From: QWHO01 sp021404945
Lineage (GTDB): Bacteria; Vulcanimicrobiota; Xenobia; Xenobiales; QWHO01
Length of the DNA stretch: 64,000 bases
Direction of reading: 5' to 3'
Assembly: GCA_963169765.1 (NCBI GenBank)
Contig: CAUJEN010000057.1
Location: forward strand, 33,152 to 97,151
In this document: positions 17,479 through 26,506 of the stretch, one piece after another
Layout: each line of letters opens with the position of its first letter
How positions within the stretch are numbered: the first letter of the stretch is position 1
Position numbers and translations under genes: made by a program
The notes under the pieces: model-generated
Databases searched by the model: none
What the model saw: only the letters and a program-made list of their open reading frames with translations
Told to the model about the DNA's origin: nothing

Positions 17479-20400
17479 ATGCAAAAAGGCCTGGGGGCGG
17501 CCACGCCCGAACAGGTGGGCCAAATGGACCATCCCGAGTCGATCGACGGCTACGTCGTGCTCGAGTTCCTCGGACACGGGGGGATGGGCTGGGTCTACCG
17601 CGTGGCCGAGCCGGATACAGGGCGCGAAGTGGCTCTCAAGCTTCTGCGCACGGCCGTGGCGGTGACCCTGCTCGACAGACTGCGCTTCGAGCGCGAATTC
17701 GAGGTCGTCCGCGGACTGGAGCACCCGTCCCTGGTGGGCGTGTTCGAAAAGGGGGTGGTGGACAACCAGCCCTACTACACCATGGAGTTGGTGGCCGGCC
17801 CAAACATCCGCGATTTCGTGGGCCGCGAACGAGAGCGGCCCACCCGGGAAGCCTGGCTGGCCCGGGTAGGAACCCTGATCGCCCGGCTGACCGAGGGGCT
17901 GGCCTACATCCATCAACACAACATCATCCACCGCGACCTCAAGCCGGAGAATATCCTCATCGACCCTGGCGGCACCCCCAGGTTGCTTGACTTCGGCCTG
18001 GCCCGCCGCCGCGAAGCCAGCACGTTCACCGAGCCGGGCACGGTGATCGGAACGGTGCACTACATGTCGCCGGAGCAGATCGCCGGGCACGAGCTCGACT
18101 CGCGCACCGATCTTTACAGTCTGGGCGTCATCCTCTATGAGCTCCTGAGCGGGCGACTGCCGTTCGACTCACCCGAGCTCGTTTCGGTGCTTTATGCCAT
18201 CCTCCACGAGCCTCCGATTCCGCTCCACCAGCACTGCCCCTGGCTGCCCCAACCGGTGGTGGAGATGACCATGCGCCTGCTTGAGAAAGAGCCAGCCGAC
18301 CGATTCCAGAGCGCCCCCGAGCTCTTGGAGGAGCTCAACCACGGCTTTGGCACCCCGGTCGAGCTGATTAGCCCCGAGCCGGGGCCGGTCTCCCCCGCTT
18401 CCCCTCCCGAGCAACTCTTCACTCCTCGCTTCGTGGGCCGAGATCAGGAGCTGCGTCAGGTGCTCGAACGGCTCGACCGACTTCACGAGCGCGGCGCGCT
18501 GGTGCTGGTAGAAGGGGTCAGCGGGGTGGGTAAGACCCGCTTTCTCCAGGAGCTGGCCGGTCAGGCCCGTTCCCTCGGCCTCGCCTGCGTCTGGGGCTAC
18601 GGCAACGAGGTGGAGGCCCTGCCCTACAACCCCTGGATTCGCATTCTCAAGCGTAGCCTAAAAAACGGCCTGCCATCGGAGCTGGAGGTCTTCCGGGATG
18701 CTCTGTCAGTGCTCTTTCCCGAGTTGGGCGAGCCTCATGTGGACCGCGAGGATCCGCTGCTCAAATTCCACCTCTTTGAGGGAATGGTCCGGCTGCTGGC
18801 CCGCATGGCCAGTCATCGCGGGCTGGTCATCTTTCTCGAGGACCTGCAGTGGGCCGACCCGGCCAGTCTCGAGTTCCTGCATTACGCCGCAAGGAGCCTG
18901 CTGGGCCAGGCCGAGGAGTGCCTGCCCATTGCCATCGTGACCAGTTGTCGCGATGAGCTGGTCGGCACCAACGATGCTCTCATGCGATTACGAGCTTCCC
19001 TGGTGCGCCTGGAGGGGATGGACGAAGTCCAGCTCGAGCCGCTGAGCCAGGAGCAGACAGCCGCCGTGGTCAGCTCGATGCTGGGCCAGGGCACGGTGGA
19101 ACCGGAAACCCAGGCCCGCCTCTTCCACGAAACCGAAGGCAACCCGCTGTTCATCGCCGAGATCCTCAAGACCTTCGTGGTCGAAGGGCGGCTGCGCCTG
19201 GACCGGGGCTCGTGGAACCTCGAATCTACCGCCCTGCCGCGCACCTCGGCCGGGGGCAGCCGCATCCCGGTCACCGTGCGGGACGCGGTCGAACGGCGCC
19301 TGGCCGGTCTTGACCCCGGCGATCTCCGGGTCGCTCGTCAGGCGGCGGTCCTGGGGCGCACCTTCGAATTCGAGGTGCTGGCAAGGGCCTGGAACATCCC
19401 CCAGGAGGAGCTGATCGACCGGGTCGAGCGCCTGGTGGGGCGCAAGATCCTGACCGAGGCCCGCGAACGCGGATTTCTTACCTTCTACAACCAGCCCATC
19501 TTGGAGGTGCTGCTGGAGGGCACCCCCACCGACCTGCAGGTCGACCTGCACGCTCGGGCCGCGCGAGCCCTGGAGGGCCTGGCCAACCCCGAGCGGCAGG
19601 CAGCCCGCCTGGCTCACCATTACCGGCTCAGCGGCCAGGGCTCGCAGGCCGTGATCCACCTCGTCCGTGCTGGCGACGCTTCGGCCCAGGCCTTCGCCTA
19701 TCTGGAAGCGGCCGACCTCTACCAGCGCGCCCTGGACATTCCCGAGGTGGAGACGGTGCTCAGCCGCCGCGAGCTGCAGGAGAAGCTGGCCGACGCCAAC
19801 TATGGAGCGGGGCTGACTGAGATGGCGCTGGAAACCTACACCTGGTTGCTGGGAGGGGTGAAAGACCCGCTCGAGCACGCCCGTTTGCTGCGCAAGCTGG
19901 GCACTTGCTGGGAGCGCCTGGGCGACCTGCGCCAGGCCCAGCGTTGCCTCAAGGACGCTCTCAAGCAACTGGGCATCAAGTTGCCTTCCATGAGTTTTCT
20001 GGCCACCATCGGTATTCCGTTCCGCCAGTTGGGCCAGTTCCTACGCAAGAAGGCCATCGTGCCTGGCTACCGCAAGGACCTGCACCGGACCGACGAGATG
20101 GAGCGTGTGCTCGAAAGGCTCACCCGGGTGCTCTTCTTCCTGCGTCCGGAAGGATGGGTGCTGGATACGCTGGACATGTCCTTGCGCCAGCAGTTTATCG
20201 CGCGAGTGCTCAACAGCCGCGAAGCCGTCGGCCAGGCCAAGCTGTTCTCGGGCTACTCGATATTATTCTTTCCGCGCGTGATGATGCCGCATGCCCGGCG
20301 CCAGCTGAGGGTGGCCGCCGACATGGCCCGCGATCTGGGTGACTCTCTTCAGAAAGCCGCCTTCCTGCGCGAATCGGGCTACCTGCTGTTCATCGTGGGC

Positions 20401-21225
20401 GACGTGCGCAACGCATTGGTGCTGGAGATGCAGGCCCTGGAGCTTTCCCAACGGCTGGGCGACATTCATGGACTGGCCCTCAACCACACCGTGCTCCAGC
20501 TCCTCTCGCGCTACCGCGGGAGGCTGGACGAAGCCTTCCACCACGCCCTCAAGGCCCGCGAGTACGCCGAATCGACCTCCAGCAGGGTCGATTTCATGCT
20601 GAGTTTGATCAACATGGGCCACATCGCTGCCCTGCGGGGCGAAGTCGCCGAGGCCAACCGCCACCTGGCCCAGGCCGAGCGGCGCGCTCGCAAGCTGAGC
20701 CTGCCCTTCCTGACCATGCTCATCGAGCTGGCCCGGGGCTGGACCTACTTTGCCGAAGGCAGCTGGCAGGACGCGCTGGAATGCGGCGAAACCTCGACTC
20801 GGACCTGCAGGCTCCGCCACGCACCCTACTACATGGCCGAGTCACGCCTGCTGGAGGCCTGCGCCACGGTGCGCCTGGCCCGCGACCGGGCCGGGCGCGA
20901 GAAAGCCGTTCAACGGATCAAAACGGCGCGGACTGAAAGCAGCGGACTCTATCCCCTGTTCGAAGCCATCCTGCGTCGGCTGGAGGGCGAGCTGGCGGAC
21001 CGCGCCGGTCGCCAGGAGGAGGCGCTGTCGGCCTACCAGGAGGCCCTGGAAACCTTCGAGGCGCTCCAGAATCCGCTCGAGCAGGCCAACTCGCACCGAC
21101 TGCTAGCCGACTATTTCCAGGTGCGCGACCCGATTCTGGCCGAGCAACACCGCCAGGCGGTGGAACGCTGCCTGCAGGAGGCGGGAGCCATTCCCCGCCT
21201 TCGAGAAGTCGACCCGACTTTGTGA
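17479..21225 (+). CDS. Ser/Thr protein kinase fused to AAA/STAND-like ATPase and TPR-like helices
   Basis: A 1248-residue signalling protein. Residues about 25-285 are a Hanks-type kinase: glycine loop GHGGMGWVY, catalytic HRDLKPEN (His at 151) and DFG (171-173), all intact. Residues about 320-650 are a P-loop ATPase of the AAA_16/PknK type with GVSGVGKT near 344-351 and a Walker B LVIFLEDLQWAD. The remaining 600 residues are helical TPR-like repeats. The design resembles PknK-like kinases that combine phosphorylation with an NTP-switched oligomerisation module. The start may instead be the ATG at 17524, which has a better site (aggtgg). No membrane segment, so it is cytosolic. Confidence 0.9.
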   Translation: MQKGLGAATPEQVGQMDHPESIDGYVVLEFLGHGGMGWVYRVAEPDTGREVALKLLRTAVAVTLLDRLRFEREFEVVRGLEHPSLVGVFEKGVVDNQPYYTMELVAGPNIRDFVGRERERPTREAWLARVGTLIARLTEGLAYIHQHNIIHRDLKPENILIDPGGTPRLLDFGLARRREASTFTEPGTVIGTVHYMSPEQIAGHELDSRTDLYSLGVILYELLSGRLPFDSPELVSVLYAILHEPPIPLHQHCPWLPQPVVEMTMRLLEKEPADRFQSAPELLEELNHGFGTPVELISPEPGPVSPASPPEQLFTPRFVGRDQELRQVLERLDRLHERGALVLVEGVSGVGKTRFLQELAGQARSLGLACVWGYGNEVEALPYNPWIRILKRSLKNGLPSELEVFRDALSVLFPELGEPHVDREDPLLKFHLFEGMVRLLARMASHRGLVIFLEDLQWADPASLEFLHYAARSLLGQAEECLPIAIVTSCRDELVGTNDALMRLRASLVRLEGMDEVQLEPLSQEQTAAVVSSMLGQGTVEPETQARLFHETEGNPLFIAEILKTFVVEGRLRLDRGSWNLESTALPRTSAGGSRIPVTVRDAVERRLAGLDPGDLRVARQAAVLGRTFEFEVLARAWNIPQEELIDRVERLVGRKILTEARERGFLTFYNQPILEVLLEGTPTDLQVDLHARAARALEGLANPERQAARLAHHYRLSGQGSQAVIHLVRAGDASAQAFAYLEAADLYQRALDIPEVETVLSRRELQEKLADANYGAGLTEMALETYTWLLGGVKDPLEHARLLRKLGTCWERLGDLRQAQRCLKDALKQLGIKLPSMSFLATIGIPFRQLGQFLRKKAIVPGYRKDLHRTDEMERVLERLTRVLFFLRPEGWVLDTLDMSLRQQFIARVLNSREAVGQAKLFSGYSILFFPRVMMPHARRQLRVAADMARDLGDSLQKAAFLRESGYLLFIVGDVRNALVLEMQALELSQRLGDIHGLALNHTVLQLLSRYRGRLDEAFHHALKAREYAESTSSRVDFMLSLINMGHIAALRGEVAEANRHLAQAERRARKLSLPFLTMLIELARGWTYFAEGSWQDALECGETSTRTCRLRHAPYYMAESRLLEACATVRLARDRAGREKAVQRIKTARTESSGLYPLFEAILRRLEGELADRAGRQEEALSAYQEALETFEALQNPLEQANSHRLLADYFQVRDPILAEQHRQAVERCLQEAGAIPRLREVDPTL

Positions 21226-21240
21226 GCCCGCTGTCAGACA

Positions 21241-22302
21241 TCACCGAAAAGACCAACCCGTCCCGAGAGCGTAGACCGAGCAGCTGTCGGCCAGCACCCC
21301 CAGCACCCCGTTGGCGGGCAGCGATACAGCCGTGACCGGCTCAGTCTGCTTCAAGCTGGCCAGGGGGGCTCCGTCCTGGCTGCGCCATAGCTCGACCTGG
21401 TCCCGGTCCGCGGTGGCCACCAGCCTGCCATCGGGCGACAGGGCATCCATGGCCCCACTGGGCAGATCCTTTTGGTGGACCAGGTTTCCCGTTCCCCCCT
21501 CCCAGATGCGGGTCGTGCTGGCTGAGCGCGTGAGCAGCCGCTCCCCGTCCTGGCTAACAGCAAAACCCATCAGGGCAGGGTTCGAGAGGGGGGGACTCAG
21601 GGGTCGAGCGGTGGGCCAGTGATAGACCAGCGCGCAATCCTTCTGGCGGTCGCTGCGGTAGCGGAAGGCGCAGGCCAGCCACTCGTCCTGGTGACAGAAC
21701 TCCAGGTTGACGGTGGCCTGTCCGGCCGGCAGCTGGCCAACCCGCCGCCTGTCGGTCACGTCGAAAAGGAGGATCGGCTCCTCCAGGCTGGCCGTTGCCA
21801 GGGTCTTGCCGTTGGAGCTGAGACGCGCGGCCAGCAGGTGCTCCTGGCGCATCGACCAGATCAGCTTTCCGCTGGCCGCAGTCCAGAGGAAGACCCCTTT
21901 GTCCACCCGGGCCATCAGAGTGGTCCCAGAGAAGCGTACGTCCCGGACCATCCAGTCGGCCTTCAGCTTGCGCTTGAGCTTGCCCCCCTGCCAGAGAGCC
22001 ACCTGCTCACCGTAGCCCACGGCCAGCAGGCCGTCGGGACCCCAGGCGAAGGGGTTGCCTGAAGCCGGCGGATCGGTGATGACCTGGGCAGGCACGAGCA
22101 GCTTGCCGCCCGCCGTTTGCCAGACGGCATAGCTCCAGCACCCGCCGGTTTCAGCCTTCCAACCCGCCACCAATTGCCCATCCGGGCTCACCGAGGCGAC
22201 TTTCAAGCCCTGGCCCACCTGGCCGATCTTGCGCACCGGCCCTTGCAGGGTGAGCCAGCCCAGCAGGCTGAGGACCAGAACGGTGGTCAGGTGTTTTCGC
22301 AT
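21241..22302 (-). CDS. Exported or anchored WD40-like beta-propeller protein
   Basis: A 353-residue protein with an N-terminal hydrophobic signal (MRKHLTTVLVLSLLGWLTL) followed by about six weak WD40-type blades (VASVSPDGQLVAGW, AARLSSNGKTLATASLEEP, MDALSPDGRLVATADRDQV). There is no enzyme motif. It begins 27 bases after the MrfA-like helicase gene on the same strand and is convergent with the large kinase gene. It is probably a protein-interaction scaffold. Confidence 0.72.
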   Translation of the reverse strand: MRKHLTTVLVLSLLGWLTLQGPVRKIGQVGQGLKVASVSPDGQLVAGWKAETGGCWSYAVWQTAGGKLLVPAQVITDPPASGNPFAWGPDGLLAVGYGEQVALWQGGKLKRKLKADWMVRDVRFSGTTLMARVDKGVFLWTAASGKLIWSMRQEHLLAARLSSNGKTLATASLEEPILLFDVTDRRRVGQLPAGQATVNLEFCHQDEWLACAFRYRSDRQKDCALVYHWPTARPLSPPLSNPALMGFAVSQDGERLLTRSASTTRIWEGGTGNLVHQKDLPSGAMDALSPDGRLVATADRDQVELWRSQDGAPLASLKQTEPVTAVSLPANGVLGVLADSCSVYALGTGWSFR

Positions 22303-22329
22303 GAGGCCGAGAGTTGCTCGACCGGCAGC

Positions 22330-24780
22330 TCAGCTCCTGCCGGCCAGGACCAATTCGGCGGACTGCTCGACCAGAGCCTTGAGAATGGCCAGAGCCACCA
22401 GGCGCGAGGTATTGCCCACCTCGTTGGGCGGCCCCACGCATGAGGGACAGCCCGACTCGCACTCACAGTGCGCCAGGCGTTCCATGGCTCGCCCCAGTAG
22501 CTCGTGGGACTGATCGAAGAGCTGGGCCGAGAGCCCCATTCCACCCGGGTAGTTGTCGTAGAGGAATATGGTGGGCTCGAAGACCGGCAGGGAATCGAGC
22601 CTTTTGGCCCGCTCCAGCGGGTCCATCCCGAGGCGCATCCAGCTCTCGGCGTTCTCCATCTGCTCCTCCGCCGGGGCGAAACTGTAGCGGCCCTGAGTGT
22701 CCCGATCAGAGCGAGCAAACCAGGTGGCCGCCCGGTCGCCCACGCAGCGATCCAGGTCGCGCAGGTCGCACATCAGGTAGAACGGGGCCAGGTGGTGGAG
22801 GCAGTAGGCCAGACCTACCACTCCGTCGAGCAGGTCGGAGCGGGGAAAGCCCAGGCTGGCCAGCACGTCGTGGCTCAGGGTGAGCCAGAAGGCGGTGGTG
22901 TGCATCTCGTGGTCGGGCAGGTTGACCTCCCCGTAACCGACGTTCTCGCGGCTGTAGAACTTGATCTTCTTGAAGCCGCTCACCCGCCAGGTGACATGCA
23001 CCTCGCCGTGCTCTCGGCGCGCCTTCCGGGCCGGCAAATCAGCACGCTCAAAGCCATCTAGAATCTTGACCGAGGTCGCTGTGATGGCGTCCGTGTAGTA
23101 GTCCACCTCCACCGGCTTGACGTAAGCCCTGCGCTGGGCGTAGTCGAGCTGCTTCACCTGGTAGGTGCGGGCCTGGCACAGATAGATGGCGTCCTGATAG
23201 ACGGTGGAGGGGGCCGAGTGCCAGTCCACTTCGGCGATCACCTTGTTGTTTTCGGCCACGTCCATGATGCAAAAGTTCTCGGGCGAGGCGCTGCGCAGCG
23301 AGACGGCGTCGGCGGGGTAGGCTTCTTGAGTCCAGTGGTACTGGCCGCCCGAACGGTGCAGCACCTCATTCTCGGCCAGGAATTGGAGGATCTCTCCCAC
23401 CTCGGCCCGGCCAAACCTCTCGCCTTCTTCCAGGGGCAGCTCGAAGGCTGCGCACTTGAGGTGGCTCACCAGGATGGCCACGTTGTCCGGATTGATCAGG
23501 GCGTGCTCGGGGCTGGCCGAGAAGAAATATTGTGGGTTCTCCATCAAGAACTGATCCAGCGGATCGCTCCTGGCCACCAGCACTACGGCGCTCTCCTCGT
23601 GGCGGCGACCGGCCCGGCCGGCCTGCTGCCAGGTGCTGGCCACCGTGCCGGGATAACCGGCCAGCACGGCCGCCTGCAGGCTGCCGATGTCGATCCCCAG
23701 CTCCAGGGCGTTGGTGCTGATCACCCCGCGAATGTTGCCCTGGCGCAGCCCACGCTCGATCTCACGGCGAGCCCCGGGCAGATAGCCGCCCCGATAAGCG
23801 CGAATCTTGCCCTCATCCTCCACGGTGCGCTCGAAACGGTCCTTGAGATAGCGGGAAAGCACCTCGACGTTGAGCCGACTGGCTGCGAACACGATCGTCT
23901 GCAGGTCGGCCTTCAGAAAGCGTGAAGCGATCCAGCGCGAGGCCGTCAGATAAGAGCGGCGGATGCCCAGCTCCTTGCTCAGCACCGGCGGATTATAGAA
24001 AACCAGCGTCTTGGCCCCCGCCGGAGCGCCGTTCTGGTCCACCAGCTCGACAGGAGCCTCGATCAGCGCCTCGGCGAGCTCACGCGGGTTGGCGATGGTG
24101 GCCGAGCACATGACGAAGACCGGGTTGGAGCCGTGAAAGGCGGCAATGCGCTTGAGGCGGCGCAGCACGTTGGCCAGGTGGCTGCCATAGACTCCCCGGT
24201 AAGTGTGCAGCTCATCCATCACCACATAACGCAGGTTGGCGAAAAAGCGCGACCAGCGAGTGTGGTGCGGGAGAATTCCGGTGTGCAGCATGTCGGGGTT
24301 GGTGATGACCACGTGAGCCCGGCTGCGAATCGAGCGACGAGCGTCGGCCGGCGTATCGCCGTCGTAGGTAAATACCCGGGCAGTGCCCTGCAGGCCGTCG
24401 ATGGACTCCTGCAACTCGGCGAGCTGATCTTGCTCCAGAGCTTTGGTGGGGAACATATAAAGGGCTCGGGCCGAATCGTCCCGGCGGATAGCTTCCAACA
24501 CCGGCAGGTTGTAGCACAGCGTCTTGCCCGAGGCGGTGGGGGTCACGATGACGGTGTGGCGTCCCCCGGTCACGTGAGCGATGGCCTGACTCTGGTGGCT
24601 GTAAGGGCTCTCGATGCCGCGGGCCTTCACCATGGCGATCAACTCGGGACTGAGATGCTCGGGCCACTCTCCATAGCGGGCCTCCCGGCCTTCCTGGCGG
24701 TGCACGGCAGCCAGGGTACCCTTGCCTTCCTGCGAGTCGAGAAAACGAGCGAGAACGTTTCTGAGAGCCATCAAGCTCAT
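22330..24780 (-). CDS. MrfA/YprA-like DEXH helicase with DUF1998 domain
   Basis: An 816-residue superfamily 2 helicase: Walker A TPTASGKT (about 80-87), motif II DELH (about 188), and a motif V/VI region with ELGIDIG and QQAGRAGR. The C-terminal DUF1998-type domain has a cysteine cluster CECESGCPSC (about 773-782). In Bacillus MrfA this domain binds zinc and the protein works with the nuclease MrfB in repair of mitomycin C lesions. No MrfB-like gene is visible here. The two starts MSLMAL and MALRN cannot be separated. It is the first gene of a pair with the propeller gene. Confidence 0.88.
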   Translation of the reverse strand: MSLMALRNVLARFLDSQEGKGTLAAVHRQEGREARYGEWPEHLSPELIAMVKARGIESPYSHQSQAIAHVTGGRHTVIVTPTASGKTLCYNLPVLEAIRRDDSARALYMFPTKALEQDQLAELQESIDGLQGTARVFTYDGDTPADARRSIRSRAHVVITNPDMLHTGILPHHTRWSRFFANLRYVVMDELHTYRGVYGSHLANVLRRLKRIAAFHGSNPVFVMCSATIANPRELAEALIEAPVELVDQNGAPAGAKTLVFYNPPVLSKELGIRRSYLTASRWIASRFLKADLQTIVFAASRLNVEVLSRYLKDRFERTVEDEGKIRAYRGGYLPGARREIERGLRQGNIRGVISTNALELGIDIGSLQAAVLAGYPGTVASTWQQAGRAGRRHEESAVVLVARSDPLDQFLMENPQYFFSASPEHALINPDNVAILVSHLKCAAFELPLEEGERFGRAEVGEILQFLAENEVLHRSGGQYHWTQEAYPADAVSLRSASPENFCIMDVAENNKVIAEVDWHSAPSTVYQDAIYLCQARTYQVKQLDYAQRRAYVKPVEVDYYTDAITATSVKILDGFERADLPARKARREHGEVHVTWRVSGFKKIKFYSRENVGYGEVNLPDHEMHTTAFWLTLSHDVLASLGFPRSDLLDGVVGLAYCLHHLAPFYLMCDLRDLDRCVGDRAATWFARSDRDTQGRYSFAPAEEQMENAESWMRLGMDPLERAKRLDSLPVFEPTIFLYDNYPGGMGLSAQLFDQSHELLGRAMERLAHCECESGCPSCVGPPNEVGNTSRLVALAILKALVEQSAELVLAGRS

Positions 24781-24863
24781 GTTCTAGCAGAATTCCATTC
24801 AAGTCCTTCCGAACGGACTATCGAGCTCGTAGGAATCCCTGTCCCTGCGGTGAAGGGCGCGCG

Positions 24864-25829
24864 ATGCTGTTTGACGCCGTATTCGATGGAGACCTGGAGA
24901 CTGCTCCCGAGCTGGCGCGGCGAGCCGAGGAACGCGGCTTTGACTGTCTCTGGGTGCCCGAATCCAAGCACGACCCTTTCCTGAGCCTGCTGCGTGCAGC
25001 CGAGGGCTCCCAGAAGCTGGGACTGGGCACCGCCATCGCCGTGGCGCTGGCCCGCAACCCCATGAGCATGGCCTACCCCGCCTGGGACCTCCAACGCTTC
25101 TCGCAAGGCCGCCTGTGGCTGGGCCTGGGCAGTCAGGTCAAGGCGCACATCACCAGGCGCTTCTCGATGCCCTGGGACAAGCCCATCGAGCAGATGCGCG
25201 ATTACATTGCCGCCCTGCGAGCCATCTTCCACGCTTTCCAGAGCGGAGAGCCTCTGAGATACGAGGGGACCCACTATCGTCACACGCTGATGACGCCCTT
25301 CTTCAACCCCGGCCCCATTGCTCATCCCAGCATCCCCATCGGGGTGGCCGCCGTGGGACCGAAGATGAGCGAGCTGGCCGGCGAGGCGGCCGACTTTCTC
25401 AGTGGCCATCCCTTCACCAACCGGGCCTACGTCGAGAAGGTCACGCTGCCATCGATGCAAGCAGGTCTGAGGAAGGCCGGCCGAGAGCGCAACCAGGTCC
25501 AGGTCTTGGGCAACGTCTTTGTCATCACAGGCGATGAGGCCACCCAGAAACTGCTCGAGCGCAGAGTACGCGAGTCAATCGCCTTCTACGGCTCAACCCC
25601 GGCCTACGCCGAGGTGCTTGAAGTCATCGGCCACGGGGAATTGCACCGCGAGCTTCATCGTCTCTCCCGAGAAGGGCGCTGGGCGGAGATGGCGAAACTT
25701 ATTCCCGAGGATGTCGTGGCCTGTTGCTCGGTACGGGCTGCGCCGGAGAAGATCCAGGACGAGGTCCAAAGGCTCTATGGGGATCTGTATGACCGGGTCG
25801 TGCTGGCCCCCTGTGGCATCGAGTCCTGA
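24864..25829 (+). CDS. Luciferase-like (LLM) flavin/F420-dependent oxidoreductase
   Basis: A 321-residue TIM-barrel protein of the bacterial luciferase family: N-terminal EERGFDCLWVPESKHDPFL, strand LGTAIAVALARNPMSMAY, then SQGRLWLGLGSQVKAHI, the order seen in LLM-class F420-dependent oxidoreductases. The cofactor (FMN or F420) and substrate cannot be read from sequence. A gaagggcg site precedes the ATG. A small membrane-protein gene follows by 13 bases and is probably cotranscribed. Confidence 0.88.
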   Translation: MLFDAVFDGDLETAPELARRAEERGFDCLWVPESKHDPFLSLLRAAEGSQKLGLGTAIAVALARNPMSMAYPAWDLQRFSQGRLWLGLGSQVKAHITRRFSMPWDKPIEQMRDYIAALRAIFHAFQSGEPLRYEGTHYRHTLMTPFFNPGPIAHPSIPIGVAAVGPKMSELAGEAADFLSGHPFTNRAYVEKVTLPSMQAGLRKAGRERNQVQVLGNVFVITGDEATQKLLERRVRESIAFYGSTPAYAEVLEVIGHGELHRELHRLSREGRWAEMAKLIPEDVVACCSVRAAPEKIQDEVQRLYGDLYDRVVLAPCGIES

Positions 25830-25842
25830 AGGAGGTTTGAGC

Positions 25843-26142
25843 GTGTCCGATAAACGGGACAGACAACTCGAGAAACTTTACGCCCAACAAGAAAAGCACG
25901 CCGAGAAAGTCAAGAGCTCGGTGCAAGACATGAAGAAGGCTTACGGCAGCAAGGACCGCGGCGGCGCCCTGGAAGCCCACAACATCAAGAAGATTGCCAT
26001 CGGGATCGTGGCGCTGCTCTTCTTGATCATGAGCGCCGTCATGTTGAGCGATCCGGCCTCTCGCAAGGCCTGGTTCTTCGTCGTTTTCTGCGCCGTAGGC
26101 GGAGGAGTGTTTGTTTACTCCAAACGCCAGGCCGGCGGCTGA
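25843..26142 (+). CDS. Small coiled-coil/two-helix membrane protein with GTG start
   Basis: A 99-residue protein starting at GTG, with a near-perfect aaggagg site seven bases upstream; an ATG-only search would misplace it. The N-terminal half is highly charged and helical (RDRQLEKLYAQQEKHAEKVK). The C-terminal half has two transmembrane segments (IAIGIVALLFLIMSAVML and AWFFVVFCAVGGGVFVY). It lies 13 bases after the oxidoreductase gene and just before a strong terminator. Function unknown. Confidence 0.75.
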   Translation: MSDKRDRQLEKLYAQQEKHAEKVKSSVQDMKKAYGSKDRGGALEAHNIKKIAIGIVALLFLIMSAVMLSDPASRKAWFFVVFCAVGGGVFVYSKRQAGG

Positions 26143-26156
26143 AACTTTCGTTCAGG

Positions 26157-26194
26157 GAATGAAAAAGCCGGCCAGAGGGCCGGCTTTTTCATTC
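26157..26194. terminator. Bidirectional intrinsic terminator
   Basis: A perfect 17-base-pair inverted repeat, gaatgaaaaagccggcc and its complement around the loop agag. The GC core is flanked by a run of five A on one side and five T on the other, so it can end transcription from both strands. It lies between the convergent small membrane-protein gene (plus) and the Met-rich gene (minus). Confidence 0.93.
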
Positions 26195-26217
26195 TGCCAG
26201 ACGGATCTGGCAAAAAG

Positions 26218-26403
26218 TTACTTCATTTCCCCCTGCATCATGCTCATCTTCTTCATCATGTCGTGCATCTCCATGCACATGTCGCGCATTTTCATCATCA
26301 TCATGTGAGATTCATTGCAGGACTCGTTCATGCGCATCATGCAGTCGGCCATCTTGCCCATCATCTCCTTCATCGGAGCCATTTCCATCATCGGTTTGTC
26401 CAC
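26218..26403 (-). CDS. Methionine-rich miniprotein, possible metal binder
   Basis: A 61-residue protein in which 25 residues are methionine, with three cysteines and two histidines arranged in motifs such as MMxxM, HMMMMKM and MCMEMH. The GTG start at 26403 has a strong upstream ggggaggtt site, which supports real translation. There is no signal peptide, so it is cytosolic. Met/Cys/His clusters of this kind are used by known copper- and silver-binding proteins, but no family is recognised. The regular spacing could also build an amphipathic helix. It is flanked by a strong terminator downstream. Confidence 0.75.
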   Translation of the reverse strand: MDKPMMEMAPMKEMMGKMADCMMRMNESCNESHMMMMKMRDMCMEMHDMMKKMSMMQGEMK

Positions 26404-26506
26404 GGCAACCTCCCCAGGCGAACTCCCCGCTTCACTTCGAGGGTTCCCTGTTGTTCGACAGGGCGGGACTCTTTCCTAGGAAGGGTCTTGTCGTGATAAG
26501 AGCCTC

